A stretch of 64,000 bases of DNA from Paraspadella gotoi (lineage: Eukaryota > Chaetognatha): positions 19,803,218-19,867,217 of the forward strand of contig CM119265.1 in NCBI GenBank assembly GCA_051294375.1. The letters are read 5' to 3'. A program made the translations under genes and the position numbers. Numbering within the stretch: position 1 is the first letter of the stretch; each line of letters opens with the position of its first letter. Under the pieces are notes generated by a model that saw only the letters and a program-made list of their open reading frames with translations, made no database searches and was not told where the DNA came from. This document shows positions 1 through 13,500 of this stretch, one piece after another.

Positions 1-2415
1 CGTCGTCGACGTCGTCAATGTTATCGACGTCGTCATAATCGTCGTCTCTTTCCTCATCCTCTTTGTCCAACTTCGCGATGATATCCTCCAAAAACTCGTC
101 CTTCCTCTTCGCCAACCGAAGCCTCAACGCCACCACCAACGTCCGCTCGGCGCCGTGCAAGTTGGCGCCAAAGTAAGCCGGTGTCGAGCTGTAGCCGGGC
201 AGATACGAGATGGCGCCGAGAATGGCCACCTCCTGGCGCCGCTCTTCTAACCAGCGCCGCAAACTGGTTCGTCCGCTTGGGCCGGCGTCGTTAAAGGCTA
301 GGAGACGGTTAAGACGAGTCAACGCCGGGTTAGCGGCGTCGGTTTTGTGGAGGATGATGTTCGGAGTCTTGGAGAAGGAGGAGGAGGAGGAGGAGGAGAA
401 GGAGGCGAAAATAAAAGAAAAGAAATGATATATTATTCAATTTTCTTCTTCTCTCCTCTTTTAGCACACACCAGGCAGCCACGCCCCATTTTCCTAACCA
501 TCTTTAAAATGTCCACAATCCTTCCCCACATCCAAACAATCTTTCCCCACATTAAAACCCCGGCCTTGCCCACTTTCAATAACCTCTCGTTTTTCGGTAC
601 CAATCTCCCACCGTCTCAGCCAAGAGCGTCTCGTGGGCCGACAACTTCCTCATCAGGATCCACTTGAACATCTTCATCTGCTCCTCGATCCTAGGGTGCG
701 CTCGAGCCGCTTCCGACTCCAGGATGTCGTTGGTGGATCGACGAAGATCTTCAAGATCCTTCGTGACGCTGGCGGCGCGAGCGACGATGTCGTCGATCAC
801 GCCTCGCGACGCCTCCTCCGCCGGCGATGCCTCCGTCGACTTCACTATCTGAGACAGCGGGTAGAGGTAGACGCGAATGGGGACGGCCCTCTCGTAGTTC
901 TCGCCCAGCATGGTCGGGAGTTGCTCGTAGAGGAGCTTGGCCTCCTGGAGAAGTAAGAGTTGGCGGATTGATATCTAAATGAGAATCTAAAATAAGCCAA
1001 ATTATTTTCTTTAATCTTTTAACGCTTTAAAAAACGAAGAGGGAAAACCAGATTTAATTGGCTCGATGGCTCATGTACCTTTACAGTCGTGGGAGGGTCG
1101 GACAGAACGTAATCGCCGTGAAACTTGCACGTCGTGTTCGAGTTTCTGAGCAGATCTGTTTCGTTCATTTCCAGGCTACCTGGATGGGAGTTATGATTCA
1201 CGAATCATTATCAATTTCCGGTAATTTTCTAGTCAAACGACTTTAAATAATTAAATAAATAGACGTTGGAGATGACGTTATAATAGCTAAATAACGAAAC
1301 TAATAAAAAGTCATAATCAAACAAGAAGGAAAAGAAAGAGAATAACGGATTTAAGTTCTCTCTCTCTCTCTCTCAGAGCGATTGACGAAAAAATATTCAC
1401 AAAAATTTCTCTCCGACATTCTCACCTTTTCCCTCGATTTGAATCGGAATTTTCTGGACTGAGATTTCGAGTTTCCCTTCCAACGCCTTTTGCGAAGCAG
1501 TCTCGTCGATCCGCGACTCGAAGACGAAGACGGCGTCGGCGCCGTATTCCACGCCGATCACCACGTGAGTTTCTCGGCGCGATTTCCTCAGTCGGCGCGC
1601 GGTGCCGTGCCACGTCAATCCGTCGGGCTGAGGAAAGGTTGGGGAGAGAAAAGGAGAGGGAAGAAGGGGATTTGAAAATGTTCGAGGAAATGTTCGAGCG
1701 GGCGATTGCGTGTGAGCAAAGTGGGAAAAGTGATTGAAATATCAAACCTTTCTTTTTAAATATTTCATCGTTTCTCGTGAAGAGAGAATAATTATTATGA
1801 CCTCATGAAAAAATCGTTCGTAAAACGATAGTCCCAAAGCCTTAAATAATGCTGCAGCACCACGCCACTGGTGGGTTAAGCGCCACGTGCCGCTTCACTA
1901 CTCATCGGCAATCGGGCTTAAAGTTAAACCTCGGGCCTTTGGATTGATATTAAGCGACTATTTTCATCATTAAACCTCAAATGCGACAATGTATCCGTTC
2001 CTACTAGCGCGCGAGGCTCGGTCTTTATATGACAACCACTACAACAACGACGACGATTAAGACGACGACAATCACGACGACGACAAACTGATGAAGCAAT
2101 TTGCCGAAACCTGTCATTTCCCGACTCGTGATTCCTGACCTGCAGCGCGTAGGGTTTGAGCGTCACGAACTTGGTCGTCGTCATCATCTTCAGGCTGACG
2201 CGATACGCGTCATTTATTCGTTGGTTGTCTCTGACAAAATGGCATCACTTGACATCTCTCTCTCTCTCTCTCTCTCTCACAATATTTGTCATCTTTTGCG
2301 TGGACTTAATATACTTTTGTATGTACCGCTCCTTAACGATTTTTCTTGTTAATGTGTTAATTGTCATATTTATGAGCATTACAAATCAAATCAAATCAAA
2401 CATCTCTCTCTCCCT

Positions 2416-2450
<35 letters not shown>

Positions 2451-2661
2451 ACCTCAAATAGGATCCAGACCCGTCCACTTTCAACATTCCTCCAATAAAG
2501 GAGGCGCGGAGTTCGACGGACATATCGAACTTGTCCAGTTTAACGTCGATGTCGTCGCGCGAAGATGTAGTCGACCGTCAGATTGAAGTCGTTCGTCCGT
2601 CATCGACGTCTCGAGGACGGAGAGGTTCCACAGGGAGGCGGCCGAAACCTAAGGGTGAGAG

Positions 2662-2742
<81 letters not shown>

Positions 2743-3230
2743 GGGGGGGGACGGGCTACGATGGATTTTAAGTTAATAGAATATAAGACCCACAAGAGCT
2801 TTCAATCAAAACTCTGAGGAATCTCTCACAGTGACATCATATAACTGTTTAGATTGAGATACAAAGATTAGTAGTATAAGATTAATAGCATGAGATCAAG
2901 GAATGCTAAATTGTACTCTAACTAGCATCAAAATACAAGAAAACTTAATGTTCATGAATTGCTTACTTTTTAAATGTAATATCGCCAGAGACAGACACAC
3001 AAACGGACCAAACAGTGTCTCAATAATAAATCTAAAAAAAAGCTTTTCCAACTTGTCCGCATCCGAACACTTCAAATCGCATACAATAACCAAAATTATA
3101 TTTCAAATTTACCCGACAACTCGTACCGACACCCAACTCCCGCCTCACTATTTGACTGGTCGTCTCGTCGTAGAAATCTCCGAGGCGAAAGGGAGTCCCA
3201 AGCGCCGGAATTGAGTATCCAGCGTTTGAC
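1..3230 (-). CDS. SNTX (stonustoxin)-family protein gene, 3' end off window
   Basis: Seven exons read 5' to 3' on the minus strand: about 3149-3230, 2453-2648, 2140-2230, 1426-1627, 1079-1179, about 577-944 and 1-367. Most have clear AG/GT borders and matching phase. In order they show the hallmarks of the SNTX family: an LGTPFRLGDFYDE start motif, ELRASFIGGMLKVDGSGSYL, RVSLKMMTTTKFVTL, THVVIGVEYGADAVFVFES, CKFHGDYVLSDPPTT, LLYEQLPTMLGENYERAVPI, and then the helical region with SLRRWLEERRQEVAILGAI. The last visible exon runs into a thioredoxin-like stretch (TLVVALRLRLAKRKDEF) and an Asp/Glu-rich tail. The family has a MACPF/CDC-like N-terminal fold. It includes fish venom subunits but also many non-venom proteins, so no toxin role is inferred. 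Oddities: no start codon is visible upstream of the first motif, and exon 2453-2648 changes frame internally, which suggests a base error. No signal peptide is seen. Confidence 0.8.
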
Positions 3231-3974
3231 GTCGGCGTCTCTTTCGCTGAAGGAGCGACGGATTCCTTTATTTACTTTTATCCCTTCGCGTCACAATGAC
3301 GTCGCCGATTTAAAAACATTGCATTTCTCTCGTCTCGTGGCAACGCCACACAAGAAGGGGCTTCCGGGCTCAAGAAAGACAGAATGGAAAGCTTAATCAA
3401 AGTTCGGCCCCAACAAAAAAACGCTTGGCTGAGTGTACGTCAATAATTTCAAGAACGTATCTCTCTCTATCTCTCACCTTTAACGATGAACGAAGAAGTT
3501 AAGATGGCTATCAGAATATTCATCGCGTCGTCAATTTTAAATCAAATAAAGAAAAAAAAATAGAAACAACACCGTTAAGATTTTGTCCTAAACGAATATC
3601 GAACTATTCTTAAGGTCGGAAGCAGAAGGGGAAAAAAAAATCACACGAAATACGAGAAACAATTTCGTTTCTCAAATAGCTAATCTTTGTCTTGTCTTGT
3701 TTACAAATTACAACCGCGACCGACCCGAAGAGACGAAGAAAAAAAAAGCCGTGTTCGAAATGGAATTTACACACGAGTTGCCATGGCAACCAAGGATCCC
3801 TCCCTTCTCTCTACACCGATGGGCGGGTTCGTCGGGTTGTAAAGGCGCTTTTCAGTTGGAATTTGCATAGAGAATAGTCGCTGAATGATTCGCTGAATAA
3901 AGCGCTGAATAAGTCGCTGAATACGAAAAAAAAATAGGGAAAGAGAGTGCGTCGAAGGAAGGGGAGAGAAAGAG

Positions 3975-4017
3975 AGGAGATGAGAGGAGAGAGAGAGAGA
4001 GAGAGGAGAGAGAGAGT

Positions 4018-4049
<32 letters not shown>

Positions 4050-4067
4050 GAGAGAGAGAGAGAGAGG
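3975..4067. repeat. (GA)n tract at the end of arm A'
   Basis: An imperfect GAGAGA purine tract with short interruptions. Homology between the two inverted arms ends inside it, so it marks a breakpoint or assembly join. Confidence 0.85.
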
Positions 4068-4505
4068 GAAATTCACTGTTTCTGCCTTTTTGGCGCTTGA
4101 CGATGGTTTTCCGAATTTCCCAAACATCACTTCTGTGACGAGATAGAGCGGAAAGCGCTTAAAGTCAACATGTTTATAGTTTTTCAAACTTAAACTTTGA
4201 AAGTAATTTTTGACAGTAATGTCATTTTTATCAAGTCATAATCCTGTGTTTTTGGAATTTTAATATTGTACTAGCTAAAATATAGCCTTGAGATGTGCGA
4301 GTATTTTCCTGAGTATTTAAAATATTAAACGTAGCCAAATTTAAAATAAGCAGTTTTTATTTGAAAAAACGTGATAGAGACAAAAAGCAAAACGTAAGTT
4401 AATTACAGATTAGCATACGATCCCAAAAAATCTTCACAAGTAAACCCAAACTGTGATTTTTGACGTTTGAATCGGTGATTGATTCACAGGCGAGATTGGC
4501 GTAGA

Positions 4506-4525
4506 TCATAACATCTTCATGAATT
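4506..4525 (-). CDS. Last coding exon of the calmodulin-like gene
   Basis: On the minus strand a TTTTGCAG acceptor is followed by AA TTC ATG AAG ATG TTA TGA. The upstream EF-hand exon (20471-20559) ends with one spare base, G. Joined, the codons read E-F-M-K-M-L-stop. This puts glutamate exactly at position 12 of the loop DKDGDGQLDQA-E, followed by the phenylalanine usual after an EF-hand loop. The fit in phase, residue and stop is strong evidence despite the tiny size. About 16 kb separates it from the clean donor exon, and the noisy exon copy at 9416-9509 is about 5 kb away, so the intervening DNA probably contains duplicated sequence. Confidence 0.7.
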
Positions 4526-5030
4526 CTGCAAAAGATAAGAAATTCATAATATTAATCGATTTGCCAAACAGATGTTAAAATTTAACTACGAAACTATGGA
4601 GCTGTCGGTTACTAAAAGAGGATTTAATTTTATATTACGTACATATTTATTAGCAATTGATGCTATACGTGCATACTGCATTGATACAGTAAGTTATTTT
4701 TCGAATGAGACAAGGATTGGAAAAATACTTAAAATGAATTTTTAATTGCATTTAAATTTTAATATTTAATATTTAACTTCCGCTTTGTCCCATGCAAAAA
4801 AAAAAAGAATATAGTTAAGTTATCATTTGTATTTATCAGGCTCGTTTGACAAAGTGGCAAGGGATGCGATGCGTGCATAGGAGAAGCTGTCCTTTAATAA
4901 CATATCCGAAGGGTTGAGAGAAAAGTTCTCTTTTTCNNNNNNNNNNNNNNNNNNNNNNNNNCTTATTCAGATGCTCTTTATTTACCAATTTTTTTATTTT
5001 TTTTTTTTGTCCAAACTTTTCATTTTCAAG

Positions 5031-5070
5031 CTGATGGACTTTGAGAAACTCTGTCGACGGATGAAACCGG
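5031..5070 (+). CDS. Possible 40-bp exon, unknown gene
   Basis: A strong polypyrimidine tract and acceptor (CATTTTCAAG) are followed by an open stretch reading LMDFEKLCRRMKPG and a consensus donor GGTAAGTG. It contains an ATG at 5034. No partner exon on the plus strand was found, and the stretch is outside segment B so it has no second copy for comparison. It may be chance. Confidence 0.25.
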
Positions 5071-5112
5071 GTAAGTGACGGGAGGGTGGCGGCTAGGTGG
5101 GCGGTGTGGAAG

Positions 5113-5367
5113 CGGTGACAGGTTTCAGAATTATTTAACTACTAGTTTGAATTGTGCCAACTGTTTCGATAAAAAATTCTCCGACGCACGGGAAAATCGA
5201 GGGGAAGATAACGTTTTATTCCAGTCTTAATGAGAGAAGGAACTCTATCAAAGTAAATTACGACAAAGGGAGAGAACGAGATGATATAATCTTAAAAATG
5301 GATGAAGAAAAGAATAGGCGAGTTAATCCTTTTCTCTCTACTCTCTCTCTTCTCTCTCTCTCTCTCT

Positions 5368-5409
<42 letters not shown>

Positions 5410-6622
5410 GGTCTATCTCTCTCTCGCCTCCTGTCTTTTCTGTCTTTCTCTCCTTTCGTCTTAAATTTTCTGCCCTTTTTGCGTCTTCTCTATTATTATT
5501 CATGGAATTGCTTGGAATGATGAAATCGAAACTTGGGAGGAGAAGGCAGGAGGAGGAGGAGAGAGGAGGAGGAAAGAGGAGGAGCGAAGACATAGAAAGA
5601 AGAGAAAGTCGGGGAAAAACCGAAAAATAATGGGGAGGACATTCAGGATTAGTGTTGAAGTAAAGCACTAGAGAAATTTAGCACTTGATACTCGAAAATG
5701 AACCAAATTAATAAAAAAAAATCTTCCTTTTTCATCTTTTTCTTACCTCCATCAATTTTTTTTCTTCCTTGCATTTTCCTCTCCTTTCCATTTTCTTTCT
5801 TTTACTCCCGACACGTTCATCGAAATTCCGCCCGGGCACTTCGAGGCCACGCCCCCGGGAGGCGACGACGCCAGGGCGCGGCGTCTCCGCCATCGAACTT
5901 CCCTATCCCCGCGGATCTGTATAGATTCCACATCAGCCCTTCTTTCCTTTTATCTTTCTTTTTTCTTTTTTTCTTTTTCTTTCTTTCTTTCTTACTTTCT
6001 AGTCTCTCTATCCCTCTCTCTTTTTCTGCCCAAGACGCACCACTTCAAACCGTGATCATTATCAAAGTCTAAAAAACCCGATCGAGCCGGTTCTCGCCTT
6101 GTCCTCGGCCTTTGTCCTCACCTTTCCTCACCTTGTCCTCACCTCAACTCACCTCAATTTAACTCACTTCACCTTCACATCACCTCAGTTCGACAGAACA
6201 GTGATTTTTTTTTCCCTTCTCGTCGTGATTTCAGGGCGAAGGGATATATTTTTATTAGAGAGAGAGATTGACTAGATTTAATAATAATAAATATACAGAT
6301 GAAAGAGTTCCTAAAACATTGTAAGCCAGATAATCTAGGAGTTATAAACTGGACTGTGTGTGTGCATTGAAACTTTCAGGTCCTTGATATGTTATCATCT
6401 TGAAAAGAGGGATGCAGGCATTTAATCTATCAAAGGCAGGGCAAAATTACGGAACTTATTATTAATGAATAGATAATTTTTATATTGCTTTGTTATCTAC
6501 TTGCTATTTTTGCATTTGAATCATCCACGACAACCAACCGACAACAAGTTCGTTCCCCGATTCACAACTTCCCTCACGAAGAATATCATCATCGTTATTT
6601 CGTTTTTTTTTATTCTTCTTTT

Positions 6623-6711
<89 letters not shown>

Positions 6712-9700
6712 CATTATACCTCTGCGAGCACAAAAAAACTATTTTCCCGCCGGTTTCGCCCTCTCCCCCTAACCCCCCCCCGTTCCGCTATTTCCCGCTC
6801 CGCACTCCTTCGTAATTGGTCGCCTACGTATCATCAGCGTTTTTCCGAGTTTTCCTGACCCCATAATGTTGGAAAAATAGTTATCTCTTGGTTCGTTTCT
6901 GTCTTAGCTTTCTCTCTTTTTTTATGTGGTCTTTTCCGTCTTCTTTCAGATTCTCGCGTTCTGTTTCTTCTGTTTTTGTCCTTTCCATTCCTACTCTTCG
7001 CCGTTACTCTCTACAATCGCTGTCGTCGTTCGTGTACACGCCAGTTACTTTTTTTCTTATGCTTTATAAAGGGAGTCTAAAGTGTCCATGAACCCTTTTC
7101 CCGCCATTCCAACTTTTATAAAAATTTGCGTGGTCAACCAAGAAAAAAAATTATCTTGTAATCAATAAATAAGCACACAGTATTACAGCCTCCTGACTCT
7201 GCGACAGGTCACGGTTAACTCAGTTCCTTAACTTTCACTCCATCTCAATCGTAGATTGGAACCCAACCGTTTTTAGTTGCGCTCCGAGTACTCTCACTTT
7301 TTGGTCGGTCTGTCGCGTCCGTCGGTCGCACGGTAATATTTATCTATCGAATTGGTTTAAAAATAGGAAAAAAATATTTAAAAATTTAACATTTTCTATA
7401 GTGATACTATGACTATAAATATGGGCGTATGCGAATAATTGAGTAATCTAAAAGAATCGTCGCGGACTGACAGAAGTCGTATCCATACTTTTTTTCACCC
7501 ACTAACTTTTTTTTCAGCAACTTCGATTTGAACGACGACACGACGACGACGACGACGACGACGACGACGTAAGAACCCTATTTCCTCATTAACCCGAACG
7601 AATCTCGGGACTTTGGGATCACATTTCCAGAAGGAAAACGAAGAAAAGAAAGATTGGGGGGGGAACTTCGAGGGGTTTCATATTCCTCAGTGTTCGTGAT
7701 ATCAAGAGGTTTTTTTTTTTTAAGGATTTAACACGAAATGATCGGCATCAAGCCAGGTTCAATATTCAATAAACAAAGAGCTCTGCCACAGGCCGGGAGT
7801 GTTGTTCCCACGGATATAATTGCAAAAAATGCGGCTTTTTTAGCCCCCTGAAATTATTTGAACTTTGGCAAGGTAACTTGACCGTAAAGAGAGATTCTTT
7901 TCACAAGAGAAATAGCTCTTCTAATGAGACGACGGCTTTTCCGCGGGAGTTAAATCCCGGGGGACGCAATCCATATCCGAAGTTGATCCCTTCCTTTAAA
8001 TAGGATTCTGACCCCGTTGTTATGATTCATTCACTGAATCTTTTCAAGGATTTAACCCATGCGAAAAATGATTCCTTCCCAAAAAAAAAAAAAAACTGTT
8101 TCCCCAATATAATACGTATATGGAAAAAGTTACTCTGCTTACCGTGATACTGGTACATTTCCTATAAGTGATACATCTCAAAAACCGATTCTCTTCTGTC
8201 AATGGATCAATCACTGAGATGCGATTTCTACTCCTAAAGTGATCATTCTCCTTTTTTCACGTGATCTTTCCTTGTCAATTCATCCCGAAGTTCTGAGACC
8301 TTAAAAACAGATCTTTCCAAAAAAGATCTCTTCGAAGCGAAATGATCCATCTCTTCTCATAAGTGATATTTTCGGTGAAGTGATGTGTCCTGCGAACTGA
8401 TTCCATCCCGCGCAAGTTATCCTCCCCGCGGACAAAGAGTAAGCTGATTAGGTTACCGGCGTCCCGGATGTCGTCGGGCGAGTAATTGAGAGGGATGCAT
8501 CATCTGAGATTAATGAAGGAACGCAAGGCGAAACGAAAGCGCCACCCAATTTTTTCTATTCGTTCGTGAGAGGAAGAGAGACGAGAGTGGAGAGAGAGAG
8601 AGAGAGAGAGATGAGGAGAGAGAGAGATGAGAGAGAGAGAGAGGAGAGAGAGATGAGACGAGAGCAGAGAGAGAGAAATACCTTTGTCCCCAGGGCGCGA
8701 AGCGATTTTTTTTTTCCGTACCCGGCGCGTCTGTCTCTCGCGCTTCCCCGCTCTCTCTCGCCCCGCTCCTTCATGCCTCTACCCCCGCTCTCTTTCTATC
8801 TTTGGCTGATCGTGTCTATCTTTCCTCTCTACATTACGAGACGAAAATGGAACTTCACGTTAGCGACGCCTCCTTCGCCAACTCATTTCTCAGTTACCCT
8901 TAGGGAGGAAATTTTTTTTTTTAATTTTTTCCGCGTAATTTTTCTTTTTTCCTTTTCTTTCTTTCCTTTTTCCCCTTCGGACGAGACACGTGGACTGAAT
9001 TGTAGGAAAAAAAAGAAGAATCCCAGACGTGAATCACGTGACCAAATTAACCGAAGTTTTTAATTCGAGAGGCGACCATTTTCTCCTTCGCTTTTTTTAA
9101 CTCATCAAATAAAAGAAAGTTTAATCTTGCCCGTTTCTGAATTAATCGTCGCCATCGGCGTCTCCTTTTCAAGAAGTTCATTGTTTTTTTTTGATCGAGT
9201 TGTAAATTAACGAAAGTGCAAAGTATGGCCCTCTGGGACGTAAATTGAAGCTTAGTGAGCTCTTCTGTTTTTTTTTTTTTTTTTTTTTTTTGTTTGGTTT
9301 TTATTTTTTCTTTTTAGATTAACTTCGAAATTGCGAGAGTTAAAAAGTGAATGCATATCATCCTAAAGAGTTAGGGACTAAACTATATAGGACTCTGAAA
9401 TTTTTATCACGTGCTCCCGCTTGATCGAAGTTGCCCGTCGCCGTCTTTGTTCGAATTATCCAAGAATTCGGCGATGGTCTTGATCTGAGAATTGGATCCC
9501 GCCCCGCCTCTGAAAATGCATACAATAAAAATAAAATTAAAAACTTGAAATTTTCTATAAAATAAACGTACTCCTACGTTTCCATTTACTAACGAACATA
9601 ATGTTGAAAAGCTTATGGTCTTATGGGGGCCCCTTGAAAATTAAATTCCCCAGAAAAAAAAATTCAGCGTTAATTGGTTTTTCCTCGTTACGAGAACAAA

Positions 9701-10500
9701 AAAAAAAAAACCCCGATTCGTTGCTATTGGCGACAACGTCGGAGACATGAACGAAAACGACGATTGCCAAAACGACAGCAGTGAAAGCGACTCGACAAAA
9801 TCCAAAATGCCAATAGCAATGATTACACAAATACAACTACATATTGTGCAGTTTGGAATGGAAATAGTTGTCCTTGTGGAATTATGAATATTATAATGGA
9901 ATTCAGGATAATTAAGGACCGAATCGCGACGACGACATAAAAACGCACACTGTGTCAATGGAACGACGACGACGGACGACGACGCACGGACGACATAAAT
10001 CCAACTGTGTCAATGGAGACGATAAGCACGATGACCATCCGACCGCAATTTGAACTAGAACAACGACCATAAAAACCATACAGCGACGACGAGACGACGA
10101 CGACGACGACGACGCGGGCAGATGTGTACCGCGTTTTCCAGACGAAAAAAAACTCGAACGTATTTTGCAGAAAAAAAAATATATATTTCACCTTTTTTTT
10201 CCTCTCACGTTTCCTTTCATCTGTTTTAATGATATTTCATTTTTTTATGCATTATTAAATTAGTTGTTTTTTTTTTAGTCTGCCTTTTTTTTTTTAAAGG
10301 TCTGTCTGTCTTCTGTCGTTCACCGCAACAGAGAGGGAAACACAGTGAGAGTTAATTGGAGGCGACCAGGTTTTAAGGCTTCACCTTCACTCGTCTGCCT
10401 AGAGAATCATTTTTTACCGCGTTTTAAAATGCCTTCTCTTTCTCTCTCTCTCTCTCTCCTCTCTTCTCTCTCTCTCTCTCTCTCTTTTCTCTCTCTCTCT
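5113..10500 (+). repeat. Direct repeat B, copy 1
   Basis: It starts at CGGTGACAGGTTTCAG and matches 14914-21690 in the same orientation, almost base for base but with many small indels. Contents in order: a CT tract (5331-5405), pyrimidine-rich DNA, a second CT tract (6621-6708), (CGA)n at about 7540-7568, a stretch of GTGATAC/GTGATC-like words (8130-8400), a GA tract (8583-8680), an EF-hand exon (9416-9509), further CGA-rich DNA (9950-10115) and a CT tract (10436-10505). No other gene is supported. Confidence 0.85.
9416..9509 (-). pseudogene. Damaged copy of an EF-hand exon
   Basis: This matches the exon at 20471-20559, but single-base changes break the frame. Two bases missing at the 3' border remove the GT of the donor (GCTCCCGC here against GCTCACCCGC in the other copy). 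At the 5' border this copy reads TTTTCAGAGGCG where the other reads TTTCAGGGCG. Neither copy is therefore certainly right at the acceptor. Confidence 0.65.
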
Positions 10501-10504
10501 CTTT

Positions 10505-13500
10505 CCTCCCCTCCTCGACGCACTCTCTTTTTCCATTTTTTTTTTATTCAGCGACTTTTCAGCGCTGTTATTCAGCGAATCTTCAGCTACTATTCTTATG
10601 CAATTCCACTGAAAGCGCCTTTACAACCCGACGAACCGCCCATCGGTGTTAGAGAGAAGGGAGGGATCCTTGGTTGCCATTTTGGCAACTCGGTGAAATT
10701 CCATTTTTCGAACACGGCTTTTTTTTTTCTTCGTGTGTTCGGGTCGGTTCGCGGGTTGTAAGTTTGTACAAACAAGACAAGACAAAGATTTGAGAAACGA
10801 ATGTTTCTCGTATTTCGTCTGATTTTTTTTCCCCTTCTGCTTCCGAGGCTTAAGAATAGTTCGATATTCGTTAGGACAAATCTTAACGGTGTTGTTCTAT
10901 TTTTTTTTCTTTATTTGATTTAAAATTGACGAAGTCACTTTTTTTCGCGATGAATATTCTGATAGCCATCTTAACTTCTTCGTTCATCTTTAAAGGTGAG
11001 AGATTGAGAGAGATACGTTCTTGAAATTATGACGTACTTCAGCCAAGCGTTTTTTTTGTTGGGGCCAAACTTGATTAAGCTTTCCATTCTGGCTTTCTTG
11101 AGCCGGAAGCCCTTCTTGTGTGCGTTGCCACGAGACGAGAGAAATGCAATGTTTAACGGCGACGTCATTGTGACGCGAAGGATAAGTAAATAAAGGAATC
11201 CGTCGCTCCTTTTCAGCGAAAGAGGACGCGACGTCAACGCTGGGATACTCCAATTCGGCCCCCCCCCACTTGCGGACTCCCTTTCGCTTCGGAGATTTCT
11301 ACGACGAGACCGACCAGTCAAATTAGTGAGGCTGGAGTTGGGTGTCGCGTACGAGTTTGTCGGGTAAATTTGAAATATAATTTTGTTATTTTATGCGATT
11401 TGAAGTTGTTTCGGATGCGGACAAGTTGGAAAAGCTTAGATTTATTATTTAGGACACGTTTGGTCCGTTGTTGTCTGTCATCATGGCGATGTTACATTTT
11501 AAAAAAGTAAGTAATTTCATGAACATTAAAGTTTTTGTATTTTGATGCTAGTTAGAGTCAATTAGCATTCCTTGATCTCATTGCTATTGTAATCTTATAC
11601 TACTAATCTTTGTTATCTCAAATCTAAACAGTCTAATATGATGTCACTGTGAGAGATTCCTCAGAGTTTTTGATTGAAAGCTCTTGTGGGTCTTATTTAT
11701 TCTATTAACTTAAATCATCGCTAGCCCATCCCCCTCTCTCTCTTCTTCTCTCTCTCTCCTCTCTCCTCTCTCCTCTCAACCCCTTAGGTTCTCGGCCCTC
11801 CACTGTGGAACCTCTCCGCCCCCATCCCTCGAAGACGTCGTGGACGACGAACGACTTCAAGTCTGACGTCGACTACATCTCGGCGACGACATCGACGTTA
11901 AATGGACAAGTTCGATATGTCCGTCTAACTCCGCGCCTCCTTTATTGGAGGAAATGTTGAAAGTGGACGGGTCTGGATCTATTTGAGGTGGAGAGACGGA
12001 GAGAGAGAGATAGAGAAGAGAGAGAGAGAGGAGGAGAGAGAGAGAGAGGAGAGAGAGATAAATTTGATTTGATTTGATTAATGTGTAATGCTCATAAATG
12101 TGACAATTAAACATTTAACAATAAAATTCGTTAAAGAGCGGTACATACAAAAGTATATCAAAGTCCACGCAAGAGATGACAAAGTTTGTGAGAGAGAGAG
12201 AGAGAGAGAGATGTCCAAGTTTGATGCCATTTGTCAGAGACAACCAACGATAAATGACGCGTATCGCGTCCAGCTGAAGAGTGGATGACGACGACCAAGT
12301 TCGTGACGCTCAAAACCCTACGCGTGCTGCAGGTCAGGAATCACGAGTCGAAATGACAGGTTTCGGCAAATTGCTTCATCAGTTTTGTCTCGTCGTAGAT
12401 TGTCGTCGTCTTAATCTCGTCGTTGTTGTAGTGCGTTGTCATATAAAGACCGAGCCTTCGCGCGCTAGTAGGAACGGATACTTGCGCATTTGAGTTTAAT
12501 GATGAAAAATGTCGCTTAATATCAATCCAAGGCCCGAGGTTTAACTTTAAGCCCGATTGGCGATGAGTAGTGAAGCGCCACGTGCGCTTTAACCCACCAG
12601 TGGCGGTGGTGCCTGCAGCATTATTTTAAGGCTTTGGGACTATTCGTTTTACAACGATTTTTTATGAGGTCATAATAATTATTCTCTCTTCACGAGAAAC
12701 GATGAAATATTAAAAGAAAGGTTGATATTTCAATCACTTCTTCCCACTTTTGCTCACACGCAAATCGCCCGCTCAAATTTCCTCGAACATTTTCAAATTC
12801 CCTTCTTTCCCTCTCCTTTTCTCTCCCCAACCTTTCTCAGCCCGACGGATTGACGTGCGCACGCACGCGGCGCGACTGAGGAAAATCGCGCCGAGAAACT
12901 CACGTGGTTGATCGGCGTTGGAATACTGGCGCCGACGCCTGTCTCGTCTTCGAGTCGCGATCGACGAGACTGCATTCGCAAAAGGCGTTGGAAGGGAAAC
13001 TCGAAATCTCAGTCCAGAAAATTCCGATCAAATTCGAGGGAAAAGGTGAGAATGTCGGAGAGGATTTTTTTGTGAATATTTTTTCGTCAATCGCTCTGAG
13101 AGAGAGAGAGAGAGAACTTAAATCCGTATTCTCTTTCTTTCCTTCTTGTTTGATTATGACTTTTTATAGTTTCGTTATTTAGCTATTATAACGTCATCTC
13201 AACGTCTATTTATTTAATTATTTAAAGTCGTTACTAGGAATATTACCGGAAAATTGATAATGATTCGTGAATCATATTCCATCCAGGTAGCTGGAAAGAA
13301 CGAAACAGATTGCCTCAGAAACTCGAACACGACGTGCAAGTTCACGGGCCGATTACGTTCTGTCCGACCCTCCACGGACTGTAAAGGTACATGAGCCATC
13401 GAGCCAATTAAATCGTGGTTTTCCCTCTTCGTTTTTAAAGCGTTAAAAGATTAAGAAAATAATGGCTTATTTTAGATTCTCATTAGATATCAATCGCAAC

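Larger units (their letters stand above)
1..4070 (-). repeat. Inverted repeat arm A' (about 4 kb)
   Basis: Position 1 pairs with about 14360, and the GA tract at 3975-4067 pairs with the CT tract at about 10436-10505. Similarity covers exons, introns and flanking DNA alike, with frequent 1-bp indels. It stops inside the GA tract: the sequence beyond 4070 does not match what lies before 10436. The 820 bp between the first recognised exon and the GA tract (3231-4069) hold no gene I can support. Confidence 0.85.
4070..5112. other. Unique spacer with a 25-N gap
   Basis: Apart from the last calmodulin-like exon (4506-4525) and the candidate exon at 5031-5070, this is AT-rich DNA without a supportable gene. 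A 25-N gap lies at 4937-4961. It is the only part of 1-21690 without a second copy in the window, other than the insertion at 16904-18315. Confidence 0.6.

Noticed and set aside
2641-2776. Long Arg-Glu and Ser-Leu open frames here and at every GA/CT tract (for example 5154-5630, 8566-9063, 19503-20047, 54669-54954)
   Set aside because: They are translations of (GA)n or (CT)n in all frames and both strands, with no conserved sequence on either side.
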